Part shown: positions 9,387 to 16,448 of the stretch, one piece after another
Numbering within the stretch: position 1 is the first letter of the stretch
How the letters are laid out: the number at the start of each line of letters is the position of its first letter
DNA from: Prevotella sp.
GTDB lineage: Bacteria > Bacteroidota > Bacteroidia > Bacteroidales > Bacteroidaceae
Length of the DNA: 64,000 nt
Reading direction: 5' to 3'
NCBI GenBank assembly: GCA_017541365.1
Contig: JAFXZF010000005.1
Coordinates: 1-64,000 of the forward strand
Translations under genes and position numbers: made by a program
The notes under the pieces: model-generated
Seen by the model: the letters and a program-made list of their open reading frames with translations, nothing else
The model's database searches: none
What the model was told of the DNA's origin: nothing

Positions 9387-9491
9387 CTACATAGTGCAGC
9401 TGCTCACGGTCATTGCACTGATGATGGAGGTGATACAGGTAAGTATGGCGTTGATTATAACGCTCCACTTTTGAGAAGTACTGTTGCTCAT
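9387..9491 (-). CDS. Smalltalk-type 34-residue peptide
   Basis: A 34-codon ORF (ATG at 9491-9489, TAG at 9389-9387). The peptide begins MSNSTSQKWSVIINAIL and ends near VSSCTM. The pattern (short polar N-terminus with a KW, a single Ile-rich hydrophobic segment, and a C-terminal V-x-S-C) matches the very short 'smalltalk' proteins of Bacteroides and Prevotella, which sit next to HU-like DNA-binding proteins and peptidoglycan hydrolases, exactly as here. One membrane helix is likely. Function is unknown in the whole family. Too short for ordinary gene calling. Confidence 0.72.
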   Translation of the reverse strand: MSNSTSQKWSVIINAILTCITSIISAMTVSSCTM

Positions 9492-9520
9492 AACTGTGAA
9501 TTGTGAACTGTGAACTGAAT

Positions 9521-9549
9521 AAGCAAGCCCCCGTCGAGGGGGCATGCTT
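9521..9549 (-). terminator. GC-rich hairpin between the HU-like gene and the smalltalk ORF
   Basis: AAGCAAGCCCCC pairs with GGGGGCATGCTT across a 5-base loop, directly after the HU-like stop codon. With only a weak T-tract, it may act as an attenuator or mRNA-stabilising hairpin rather than a full terminator. A 7-bp-period TGTGAAC tract follows at 9493-9518. Confidence 0.55.
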
Positions 9550-9551
9550 AT

Positions 9552-9992
9552 TTACTCTCCCTCTTCCTCCTGCTTTTTCTTGTCGGCGAGGTCTATTACG
9601 GTAGCCTTGTAGCCGAAACCGAATGACTTGCCGGTTATCTTGCCGGTAGCAGCATCGCGGTTCATGGTAGGACGGAAGTTGATGTGGAAGTTCTTGAGGT
9701 TCTCGGGTACGTTCCACTCATCCTTGGCGAGTGCGCCAGAGGTCTTCACACCTACTGAGAAGTATCCGAATCCGTCAAGCTTGATTTTGTTGGAGTTAGC
9801 GAGTTCGTAGTTCATTACCTCCACGAGTTCGGTGAGTACTGCCACCACGTCACTCTTCTTCACAGTACAGTTGGCCTGTATGCGCTCTGCGAGCTGGTCG
9901 CTGTTGATGGTGTTGAGGTGATACGCCCTGCCGTAGAAGAGCTTGTTGGAGTTCTTACGAGTGTCCTGATAGACTTTTACTTGAATTGCCAT
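9552..9992 (-). CDS. HU/IHF-like DNA-binding protein (HU-HIG type)
   Basis: 146-residue member of the Bacteroidales-specific HU-like family, longer than true HU. It starts MAIQVKVYQDTRK and has the HU-type helical dimerisation region (about 30-75: LAERIQANCTVKKSDVVAVL), followed by a beta-arm region containing GFGYFSVGVKTSG (about 92-104), NFHINFRPTMN and a charged tail. It lies between the M15 peptidase gene upstream and the smalltalk ORF downstream, all on the minus strand. DNA binding is inferred from the fold; targets are unknown. Confidence 0.85.
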   Translation of the reverse strand: MAIQVKVYQDTRKNSNKLFYGRAYHLNTINSDQLAERIQANCTVKKSDVVAVLTELVEVMNYELANSNKIKLDGFGYFSVGVKTSGALAKDEWNVPENLKNFHINFRPTMNRDAATGKITGKSFGFGYKATVIDLADKKKQEEEGE

Positions 9993-10059
9993 AGTGTTTT
10001 TTTAGTTTTTAATGGTTAATGATTAAATGGTTAATAAAAAAAAGAAAAAAGAAAAACTA

Positions 10060-10530
10060 CTACTCTTTGATTTCGTAGTTTGAACTGACCTTACGTCTGT
10101 TGGGCCCATCCTGGCGGTAGCTGATGTGCAGGCAGTGCACTTTGCCTCGCTTCATCTCCACCAGCATCTGATCGAAGGTCAGGTTGTTGATTACAAAGTT
10201 GTACATCTTCAGTGCCACCTCCACTGAGCTTACATGTATGTCGGCAGCCTCGCCCAGTAGGTGCTGTGATGTACGCGAACCGCCTACAGCCTGATTGAGT
10301 TTCATGCAACGGTATCCGCTCGTTATCCTTATCACGCCAAATCGCTTGCGCAGTGGTTCCAGCACATGGATACACAGAGCCTGCAGTGCTTCTATGTCTT
10401 CTATCGTCGGATTGTTGTCTATGCCCAGTCGTAGGGCTGTGGCGCTGCGTGTAAACTCCACGAGGTGGAAATGTTGCGACAACTGCATATCGCATAGGTA
10501 GTCCTGGTTTGTAAAAGTAGTGTTTTTCAT
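10060..10530 (-). CDS. Peptidase M15A-like (D-Ala-D-Ala carboxypeptidase / endolysin type)
   Basis: Cytoplasmic-looking (no signal peptide) zinc peptidase of 156 residues, the size of phage M15 endolysins. The metal motif SQHLLGEAADIH supplies His and Asp in the HxxxxxxD spacing, with the second His near VHCLHISY. SGYRCMKLNQAVGG precedes it, as usual in M15A. Expected to cut peptidoglycan peptides. It is first in the minus-strand unit with the HU-like and smalltalk genes, which gives the unit the look of a domesticated lysis module (inference). A good promoter and a hairpin lie upstream. Confidence 0.85.
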   Translation of the reverse strand: MKNTTFTNQDYLCDMQLSQHFHLVEFTRSATALRLGIDNNPTIEDIEALQALCIHVLEPLRKRFGVIRITSGYRCMKLNQAVGGSRTSQHLLGEAADIHVSSVEVALKMYNFVINNLTFDQMLVEMKRGKVHCLHISYRQDGPNRRKVSSNYEIKE

Positions 10531-10554
10531 GGTATTGGATTACGTTATATATTA

Positions 10555-10626
10555 TAAAAGGTACGTGCGACCTTTTACCTGTGATTTCTGTTTGCAAATT
10601 TAATAAATCTGCAAGGCGAAAGCAAA
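10555..10626 (-). promoter_or_regulatory. Promoter and leader hairpin of the M15 gene
   Basis: On the minus strand TTTG (10623-10626) and TAAATTTG (10595-10602) are 20 bases apart. The leader then contains an inverted repeat AAAAGGT...ACCTTTT (about 10556-10576) before the ATG at 10530, which could be a regulatory hairpin. Confidence 0.65.
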
Positions 10627-10674
10627 TTTTACGTGTTAATAAAAGTTATAAAAAAAACGATGAAATCGGCATTA

Positions 10675-10706
10675 TTTGCGCATCTCATTCTTTCTTAGTA
10701 ATTTTG
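10675..10706 (+). promoter_or_regulatory. Promoter of the DUF4254 gene
   Basis: TTTG 10675-10678, 20-base spacer, TAATTTTG 10699-10706; the ATG is 36 bases downstream. Confidence 0.75.
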
Positions 10707-10741
10707 CAATTACTTGTTAAAGTAAAACTTTTTTCCAGCGT

Positions 10742-11341
10742 ATGTTTACCAAAAAAGCTAATGAAATTTTCCGCAAGGCCATTGCCGATTATCATGTAAA
10801 GGACAATATCGAGACACCTATCCTCAACCCCTTTGAGGAGGGTAGCATAGAGGCTACGCTATACCATAAGTGTTGGATAGACACCGTGCAGTGGCATTTC
10901 GAGGATATCATACGCGACCCCGAGATAGACCCCAAGGATGCACTGGTGCTGAAGCGTCGCATCGATAAGTCCAACCAGGATCGCACCGACATGGTGGAGG
11001 ATATCGACACTTACTTCCGTGAACTATATAAAGATGTGAAGGTACTTCCTGATGCCACCATCAATACCGAGTCACCTGCCTGGGCTGTGGACCGCCTCTC
11101 TATCCTTGCGCTGAAGATATGGCACATGACGGAGCAGACAGAGCGTAAGGATGCTTCTGAGGAGCACCTCGCTACCTGTCGCGGCAAACTCGCCGTACTG
11201 CTTGAGCAGCAGAAGGATCTCTCCACTGCCATCGACCAGTTGCTTGCCGACATCGAGGCTGGCAGGAAGTACATGAAGGTATATCGTCAGATGAAGATGT
11301 ACAATGACCCAAGCACTAATCCAGTACTTTACAAGAAATAA
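10742..11341 (+). CDS. DUF4254 protein
   Basis: 199-residue soluble helical protein beginning MFTKKANEIFRKAIADYH. It matches what I know of DUF4254, a Bacteroidota family usually found next to family 9 glycosyltransferases, as here. Typical features are the conserved HKCWIDTVQWHFEDIIRDPEI segment (about 42-62) and a long C-terminal coiled helix (about 140-190). No catalytic motif is known. The adjacent GT9 gene is convergent and their 3' ends overlap by 26 bp, so the genes are not co-transcribed here. A role in surface polysaccharide or LPS core synthesis is inferred from context only. Confidence 0.75.
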   Translation: MFTKKANEIFRKAIADYHVKDNIETPILNPFEEGSIEATLYHKCWIDTVQWHFEDIIRDPEIDPKDALVLKRRIDKSNQDRTDMVEDIDTYFRELYKDVKVLPDATINTESPAWAVDRLSILALKIWHMTEQTERKDASEEHLATCRGKLAVLLEQQKDLSTAIDQLLADIEAGRKYMKVYRQMKMYNDPSTNPVLYKK

Positions 11342-12368
11342 TTTCTGGCGAAATATCCATACAAGCCATGTCTCCCCTGAGGCATGGTTTGTTGCCATAT
11401 ATAGAGCAGGGGCGGCACTTTAGGTCATGGCGCTGTATGCAGTCGTCCATGCTCTGTCCCCAACCAAGGAAACCCGCATACGGATGCGTGGCACCCCATA
11501 TGCTCACCACCCTCGTGCCCACGAGCGATGCAAGGTGCATATTTGCCGAGTCCATCGTCAGCATCACGTCGAGCTCCCTCATCAGTTGCAGTTCCTCTCT
11601 CAGGTTCTTGCAGTATTCCGATGCAAGGTGCACATTAGGGTATTTGTCAGCCCACTCCTGCATCTTTGCGCGCTCCTCGCCGCCACCGCCGAAGAGGATG
11701 ACTTTTTTAGCAATGTCACTTGGGGAGGGAGTTTTTTTATTTGCAATGTCATTGCAAATAATCATCCGCACCACCTCCTCCATCTTATCGAGCGGATAAA
11801 TCTTTCCCTTGTGGGCAGCAAAGGGGGCGATGCCGATTAGAGGTTTGAGGTTTGAGGTTTGAGGTTTGAGGTTTTCGTTTACGTTTACGTAGCGAAGCAT
11901 ATTTTTTTCTCCCTCCCTACGGGGGAGGGCTGGGGAGAGGCTGTCTTTATAATTCTCAAACGCCGTGGGCAGTTGTATCAGCTGCTTCTTGTCGCCCTCC
12001 GCAGTTATCACCTTACGCAGTTCGCGGTGCTTGTTTATCTTATACACCTTGTATCCATGCAGGCGGAAGAGTTTCCTCAGCACCTTGGTCCTGAGCACGT
12101 CGTGCATGTCGCATACGCAGTCGAAGTGCATCTGGTCCAGTTCCTTAAACAACCTGTACAGTCCCTTCAGTCCCTTATAGTCCTGTCTCACGTCCCTGCC
12201 TATAAAGTGCACATTCTCCCCAATATTCTCAAACAATGGTTCACACATAGGGCGTGACAGTACGGTAAACTCCGCATCACCATTCTCCAGTGCCACCTCC
12301 CTCACCACGGGAGCCAGCATCGCCACGTCGCCCAGCGCACTAAATCGTATAAGCAGTATATTCTTCAT
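11316..12368 (-). CDS. Glycosyltransferase family 9 (heptosyltransferase-like) with repeat insertions
   Basis: GT9 enzymes (WaaF/WaaC type) transfer heptose or related sugars to lipid A-core on the inner face of the inner membrane. The N-terminus MKNILLIRFSALGDVAML is the standard GT-B start, and the second Rossmann half has VILFGGGGEERAKM, LTMDSANMHLASL and SIWGATHPYAGF. The linker between the halves is unusual: about residues 140-178 (SLSPALPRREGE..., then a YVNVNENL tract and LKPQTSNLKPL) are encoded by a GC-rich palindromic repeat plus five 7-bp AGGTTTG units. A second insertion (NKKTPSPSDIAKK, about 210-222) follows. All stay in frame. The TACCTTTG box ends 7 bases before the ATG. Confidence 0.85.
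   Translation of the reverse strand: MKNILLIRFSALGDVAMLAPVVREVALENGDAEFTVLSRPMCEPLFENIGENVHFIGRDVRQDYKGLKGLYRLFKELDQMHFDCVCDMHDVLRTKVLRKLFRLHGYKVYKINKHRELRKVITAEGDKKQLIQLPTAFENYKDSLSPALPRREGEKNMLRYVNVNENLKPQTSNLKPLIGIAPFAAHKGKIYPLDKMEEVVRMIICNDIANKKTPSPSDIAKKVILFGGGGEERAKMQEWADKYPNVHLASEYCKNLREELQLMRELDVMLTMDSANMHLASLVGTRVVSIWGATHPYAGFLGWGQSMDDCIQRHDLKCRPCSIYGNKPCLRGDMACMDISPEIISCKVLD
11697..11765. repeat. Repeat insertion 2 inside the GT9 gene
   Basis: A stretch with GCAATGTCACTTGGGGAGGG and the near-palindrome ATTTGCAATGTCATTGCAAA encodes a Lys/Ser/Pro linker that has no counterpart in ordinary GT9 proteins. Confidence 0.5.
11838..11945. repeat. Composite repeat insertion 1 inside the GT9 gene
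   Basis: Three parts in a row: five AGGTTTG heptamers (about 11841-11875), a CGTTTA hexamer tract (about 11876-11890), and a GC-rich inverted repeat CCCTCCCTAC / GGGGGAGGGCTGGGGAGAGG (about 11910-11942). A diverged form of the last part sits in the pectate lyase gene at 56757-56793. Confidence 0.75.
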
Positions 12369-12421
12369 TGCTCTGCAAAGGTACTTATTTTTTTTATAAT
12401 TCCACTTTTTTATCCTTTCTT

Positions 12422-12452
12422 TTTGCCGTAAGAAAAAAAAATCGTAATTTTG
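12422..12452 (+). promoter_or_regulatory. Promoter of tRNA-Arg
   Basis: TTTG 12422-12425, 19 bases, TAATTTTG 12445-12452. A leader of about 90 nt precedes the tRNA; it contains a second copy of the tRNA's first ten bases (GCTCTGATAG, near 12473-12482). Confidence 0.7.
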
Positions 12453-12547
12453 CAGAGCGAAATAGAAAAAAGGCTCTGATAGCTAAATACTATCCTATCG
12501 CTCGAAAACAAATAAAGTAAGCAAGCTCACTTTGCTCTGTCTTTCTC

Positions 12548-12622
12548 GCTCTGATAGTTCAATGGATAGAACAACTCTCTCCTAAAGAGTAGATCCGAGT
12601 TCGATTCTCGGTCGGAGTACCA
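12548..12622 (+). tRNA. tRNA-Arg (anticodon CCU)
   Basis: Complete cloverleaf: acceptor GCTCTGA with TCGGAGT, D arm AGTTCAATGGATAGAAC, anticodon stem ACTCT/AGAGT around loop CTCCTAA (anticodon CCT), T arm CCGAG-TTCGATT-CTCGG, discriminator A and an encoded CCA (12620-12622). Pairing is full apart from G-T wobbles in the acceptor stem. Confidence 0.95.
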
Positions 12623-12671
12623 GGAAAAACATTAAATTTGGCGGTTTAAAGTTATATTTTTACATAATTTT

Positions 12672-12702
12672 TTTGTGGTTTCAGGAAAAATGAGTAATTT
12701 TG
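12672..12702 (+). promoter_or_regulatory. Promoter of the duplicated-domain secreted protein
   Basis: TTTG 12672-12675, 19 bases, TAATTTTG 12695-12702, then an AT-rich leader of about 80 nt to the ATG at 12790. The good promoter fits the strong codon bias of the gene. Confidence 0.75.
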
Positions 12703-12789
12703 CAGCCAATAATTCAATCATTTGTATTATAAACTAGCTTTTACTAATCAACTAATCATATTTATTAACAGTTTAAAAAATTACAATCA

Positions 12790-13983
12790 ATGAAAAAATT
12801 TTTTACTCTTATTGCAACAGCTCTTGTAGCTCTTACAGCAAGCGCTGAGTACAAGATTACATGGTCTGAGGCAGTTGCAGCAGGTAGCCTTGCAGCAACC
12901 TACGAATCAAATGGTTTGGTTCTGACTCGTACAGATGGCAACAACAAGCACGCTATCGATGCTAACAATGCTTACTTCGGCGATGCAGATTCTCAGGAGA
13001 AGTTCTCTTTCCGTTTCAAGACTGGTGGTACTGGTGGTTCTAAGAACGCTCTTTCTCTTACTGTTCCTGTAGCAGGTACACTGAAGGTATGCGCTCGTAC
13101 AGCATCAAGCTCTTCTCCACGTGCTATCGTAATCAACGGTGTTTCTACAACACTTGACGACTCTTCTATCTCTGTTGATATGGAGGGTAACATTTCAGAG
13201 ACAAACCCAACAGGTGCTACTAAGGTTTATCCTGTTATCTCTGTTCCTGTAACTGCAGGTACTGTTTCTATCAATTATCCTGATGGTGCTGTTAACATCT
13301 ACAGCATTGAGCTCGTTGCAGGCGAAAGTGGTGGTACCGATCCTGTTACTCCTGTTACTCCTGTTACTCCTTCTGGTGAAGTTCAGGAGATTACTTGGTC
13401 TGAGGCTGTCGCAGCAGGTAGCCTGGCAGCAACATATGGTTCTAACGGCTTCGTTCTGACACGTACAGACGGTAATAACAAGCAGGCTGTCGATGCTAAC
13501 AACGCTTACTTCGGTGACGCTTCTGCACAGACAAAGTACTCTTTCCGTTTCAAGACCGGTGGCACAGCAGGTTCTAAGAACGCTCTTTCTCTGAGCATCC
13601 CTTCAAAGGGCACACTTGAGGTATGCGCTCGTACAGCATCAAGCTCTTCTCCACGTGCTATCGTAATCAACGGTGTTTCTACAACACTTGATGACTCTTA
13701 TATCTCTGTTGATATGGAGGGTAACATTTCAGAGACAAACCCAACAGGTGCTACTAAGGTTTATCCTGTTATCTCTGTTGCTGTAACCGCAGGTACTGTT
13801 TCTATTGGCTATCCTGACGGTGCTGTTAACATCTACAGCCTGAAGTTCATCCCAGAAGGTGCAGCTACTGCAGTAGAGGCTATTGCTGAGACCAAGGCTG
13901 AGGCTCCAAAGGCAGTGAAGGTTATCAAGAACGGTAAGCTCTTCATCGGTAACTTCAACGTTGCTGGTCAGCAGGTAAAGTAA
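12790..13983 (+). CDS. Secreted protein with two near-identical beta-sandwich-like repeats
   Basis: 397 residues: signal MKKFFTLIATALVALTASA, repeat 1 (about 20-180), a PVTPVTPVTP linker made of 9-bp DNA repeats, repeat 2 (about 200-360), and a tail ending in NGKLFIGNFNVAGQQVK, similar to tails of secreted Prevotella proteins. Each repeat starts ITWSEAVAAGSLAATY and contains ARTASSSSPRAIVINGVST. The fold class resembles the C-terminal modules of the two pectate lyases in this window, suggesting carbohydrate or surface binding (inference). Two DNA blocks of about 70 and 79 bp are identical between repeats, including silent sites. Codon choice (GCT, TCT, GTT, CGT) indicates high expression. No catalytic residues recognised. 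Confidence 0.75.
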   Translation: MKKFFTLIATALVALTASAEYKITWSEAVAAGSLAATYESNGLVLTRTDGNNKHAIDANNAYFGDADSQEKFSFRFKTGGTGGSKNALSLTVPVAGTLKVCARTASSSSPRAIVINGVSTTLDDSSISVDMEGNISETNPTGATKVYPVISVPVTAGTVSINYPDGAVNIYSIELVAGESGGTDPVTPVTPVTPSGEVQEITWSEAVAAGSLAATYGSNGFVLTRTDGNNKQAVDANNAYFGDASAQTKYSFRFKTGGTAGSKNALSLSIPSKGTLEVCARTASSSSPRAIVINGVSTTLDDSYISVDMEGNISETNPTGATKVYPVISVAVTAGTVSIGYPDGAVNIYSLKFIPEGAATAVEAIAETKAEAPKAVKVIKNGKLFIGNFNVAGQQVK

Positions 13984-14064
13984 AAATAGACTCACTTCGT
14001 TCGTACGAAACGGTCTTCGACCTACGAAAACGAAACGCTTCGCTACGAAAACTTATATAAAAAG

Positions 14065-14097
14065 TCCGCTGGGCATTATGCTCGGCGGATTTTTTTT
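14065..14097 (+). terminator. Intrinsic terminator after the duplicated-domain gene
   Basis: TCCGCTGGGCA pairs with TGCTCGGCGGA (with G-T wobbles) around TTA, followed by nine T. Upstream, 13990-14050 is full of ACGAAA-type short repeats. Confidence 0.9.
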
Positions 14098-14127
14098 TAC
14101 ATAAAATCTAATAACTCATATAATAAC

Positions 14128-14155
14128 TTTATACATTATACTTTGTACTTTATAC
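14128..14155. repeat. Heptanucleotide tract (TATACTT unit)
   Basis: Imperfect 7-bp tandem units (ATACATT, ATACTTT, GTACTTT, ATACTAT). The TTTG box of the ABC gene promoter is inside the tract. Confidence 0.65.
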
Positions 14156-14172
14156 TATTTTTTGTAATTTTG
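14142..14172 (+). promoter_or_regulatory. Promoter of the ABC ATPase gene
   Basis: TTTG 14142-14145, 19 bases, TAATTTTG 14165-14172. The ATG at 14181 is only 8 bases past the box, so the transcript would be essentially leaderless. Confidence 0.7.
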
Positions 14173-14180
14173 CAAATGCA

Positions 14181-14807
14181 ATGAAACTCAACAACGTTAC
14201 ACTCTCATACGGCAAGAAGGTGGTGGCAAAGGATATCAATGCCGAGCTGCTGCCAGGCGAACTGGTGTGCCTCGTAGGGCGCAATGGAGTGGGTAAATCT
14301 ACTCTTATAAGACATATACTGCAGACTTATCCTGACCCCAAACTCATCAGCGTAGTATTGACCGACAGAATAGACATAGAAAACATGACCGTGCGCGACG
14401 TAGTGGCGATGGGCAGGATGCCATACACGGGGTTCTTCGGCAGACTGAAGGATGAGGACCGCTTAATAGTGAATGATGCCATTAAGACACTCGGCATGGA
14501 GACATTTGCTGAAAGACATATAAAAACCCTCAGCGACGGAGAGCGCCAGAAGGTGATAATAGCCAAGGCACTGGCACAGCAGACACCTTATATACTCCTT
14601 GACGAACCGACGGCATTTCTCGATCACCCGTCAAAGGTAAGCACCATGCAGCTGCTCAGCCGTCTGTGCAAGGAACAGCATAAGGCGATACTCATCTCAA
14701 CACACGACCTTGAAGTATCACTGCCTCACTGTGACAAGGTATGGCACATGGCTGACGGAACACTGAAGGAACTGTCACCAAAAGATTTTCCTATTACTTC
14801 ACTATAA
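14181..14807 (+). CDS. ABC transporter ATP-binding protein (FecE/BtuD-like), orphan
   Basis: ATPase of the iron-siderophore/cobalamin importer class. Walker A GRNGVGKST (about 33-41), signature LSDGERQK (about 118-125), Walker B YILLDEPTAFLD (about 137-148) and the switch His in STHD are present. The segment MTVRDVVAMGRMPYTGFFG is typical of FecE-type proteins. At 208 residues it is shorter than the usual 250 and lacks the C-terminal extension. No permease or binding protein is adjacent; the + strand downstream is empty for almost 400 bp, so its partners must lie elsewhere. Confidence 0.85.
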   Translation: MKLNNVTLSYGKKVVAKDINAELLPGELVCLVGRNGVGKSTLIRHILQTYPDPKLISVVLTDRIDIENMTVRDVVAMGRMPYTGFFGRLKDEDRLIVNDAIKTLGMETFAERHIKTLSDGERQKVIIAKALAQQTPYILLDEPTAFLDHPSKVSTMQLLSRLCKEQHKAILISTHDLEVSLPHCDKVWHMADGTLKELSPKDFPITSL

Positions 14808-14925
14808 CTCCACCTTATTCCTCTGAAGTTTATCACCCCCTCAAAAAAAAACATCATTATATTATTCTTTTTATTTTTTATTTAATATATAAGAAAAGAA
14901 ATAATGAAGATGATTATGTATGGTG

Positions 14926-15198
14926 GAGAAGTGGATAACACCTAAAAAATATCCTTTTCATACCCTAAAAGGATACCTTTAATGAGCTAAAACATATGCT
15001 TTTAGCCCCTAAAAGGATATGTTTTCTAAACGGGTAAAAATGGTAAGAAAATCTGTGGAAAAACTCTTTAAAGTGATATAGTAAAATAGTGGAAATCCAC
15101 GATGGAATGGACTTTTATTACAATGTGTGAATAAACTGTAGGTTATAAAAAAATAATAAGAAAGTTTTCAAGGTATTTTTCCACAGATTTATCAACGT
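14926..15198. other. AT-rich gene-free region with DnaA-box-like sites and inverted iterons (candidate replication origin)
   Basis: This region of nearly 400 bp between stop codons has no convincing ORF. DnaA-box-like 9-mers: TTATCCACT on minus 14930-14938, TTTTCCACA on minus 15054-15062, TTATTCACA on minus 15126-15134, TTTTCCACA on plus 15177-15185, and a weak TTATCAACG on plus 15189-15197. A GTGGAAATCCAC palindrome is at 15089-15100. Two inverted repeats share the core CCCTAAAAGGATA: ATATCCTTTT/AAAAGGATAC (14949-14976) and a 15-bp pair with one mismatch (14991-15005 / 15009-15023). The base composition is very AT-rich. This is the architecture of a DnaA-dependent origin, but dnaA is not in the window and strand bias of genes does not clearly flip here. 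Confidence 0.45.
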
Positions 15199-16319
15199 TG
15201 AATTTTCAATTTACAAGTGATAGGTTGATGGTCCGATACTTTAATATCCTTCACTATGTGGCAATTATAAGGTGTGAAGTGTGATGAGCAAAATATATTG
15301 TCTATCCTTTCCCTTATGCCGAAATGCTTAAAGGTATAGCCTGGTCCGAAACCAGTCTCTTGATAGCAGTCGGTGAAGCTTACCCCCTGTCCATCATTTT
15401 TTAGGGAGTTAACAATGGTATGGTGAACAAACGAGTTTGGTATATCGTTAAAATCGCCTGCGAGTATGATAGGTGTGTCGGCATGTTGCTTGATAAAGGC
15501 AGCAATAGTCTCTGCCTGCTTGGCACGTTTCTTAGTAGAATTGTATATCTTGCCTATCAGCGTATGTGATGTGGTGCGTATTGAGTCATGGTCCTTCTGA
15601 TTGCCATGCACTATGGTGCTCAGTTCCGTGCGTTCCTTCATAGAGAAGTGCATCACCTCAAGGTGAGTATTTATCACTATCACCTCCCTGCCATCCATGT
15701 CTATCCAGAAGGCGCCGCATGCATTACCCTTCGACTCTATATTTATATGTTCTTTCTTTTTTATAGGGTAGCGTGAGAAGAGTGTCAGCGTGATGCCATT
15801 TTTACGTGGAGCAACTAAAGTGTCGGCATACTGATACATATCAGTAGTGCTTACAGAATTTTTTTTGAGTGGTGACTCCTGCATTACGATGATGTCGGCA
15901 TTGATATTTTTCATCATCTCCGCTATGATACTTTCCTTCTCCTCCGGAGTAGATATTTTATCGGGCGAGGTGACGAGGTTGCCCCAGTTGCTGCTATTGT
16001 ATGATAGTACGGTGATGAGGCTGTCGGGCAGGTCGCCATCAGCTGTAGCAGTGTTTATAGGACAGTAGAGCGTGACGGGTTGATAAGCTGCTATGAGGGC
16101 TATAAAGGATATGAGTATGTAGCGCTTTTTTATAAACACCCATATCAGCATCATCGCTATTGTGGCAATGATAAAAAGGGGTAGGGCATAGCCTGCCAAA
16201 CTAATCCATCCATAAGTGTTGGGATCGAGATACGCGGCATAGCCTGTCAGCAGCAACCCGAGAGCCACTGCGACATTGATGATAATGAGTGTATATATAG
16301 GTATGCGCCTAACCTTCAA
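15192..16319 (-). CDS. Membrane-anchored endonuclease/exonuclease/phosphatase (EEP) family protein
   Basis: 375 residues. Three N-terminal membrane segments (about 8-28, 38-60, 67-88) are followed by an EEP catalytic domain. Motifs in order: VLSYNSSNWG, IIVMQES (metal-binding Glu), VINTHLEV, LAGDFNDIPN, ERIDNIFCS and SDHQPITCKL, all needed for catalysis. Such Bacteroidota proteins are often annotated as endonuclease/exonuclease/phosphatase without a known substrate; a phosphodiesterase acting outside the membrane is possible. The 3' end overlaps the last DnaA-like site of the preceding gene-free region. Confidence 0.88.
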   Translation of the reverse strand: MKVRRIPIYTLIIINVAVALGLLLTGYAAYLDPNTYGWISLAGYALPLFIIATIAMMLIWVFIKKRYILISFIALIAAYQPVTLYCPINTATADGDLPDSLITVLSYNSSNWGNLVTSPDKISTPEEKESIIAEMMKNINADIIVMQESPLKKNSVSTTDMYQYADTLVAPRKNGITLTLFSRYPIKKKEHINIESKGNACGAFWIDMDGREVIVINTHLEVMHFSMKERTELSTIVHGNQKDHDSIRTTSHTLIGKIYNSTKKRAKQAETIAAFIKQHADTPIILAGDFNDIPNSFVHHTIVNSLKNDGQGVSFTDCYQETGFGPGYTFKHFGIRERIDNIFCSSHFTPYNCHIVKDIKVSDHQPITCKLKIQR

Positions 16320-16412
16320 TAGAATTGAGAATTGAAAATTGAAAATTGAAAATTATGATTACCTCTTTCTAATTGAAAATTGAGAATTGAAAATTATGAT
16401 TAGTATGAAGTG
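16320..16412. mobile_element. Heptamer-arm element, rearranged copy
   Basis: Two direct half-elements: AATTGAA heptamers ending in AATTATGATTACC (to 16362) and again AATTGAA units ending in AATTATGATTAGTATGAAG (to 16410). It shares its termini with the fuller copies at 17971, 30377 and 42811, but they lie head to tail here. Confidence 0.55.
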
Positions 16413-16448
16413 AATTGTGACATTAATATGATGAGCTTTGCAAACTAA

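Noticed and set aside
9340..9717. Minus-strand ORF of 125 codons overlapping the HU-like gene
   Set aside because: Different frame from the HU-like gene with low-complexity, unprotein-like sequence; the space after HU is explained by a hairpin, a heptamer tract and the smalltalk ORF.
14949..15023. Rho-independent terminator for the ABC ATPase gene
   Set aside because: The inverted repeats are AT-rich, lack a following T-run and occur with DnaA-like boxes; iterons are a better reading.
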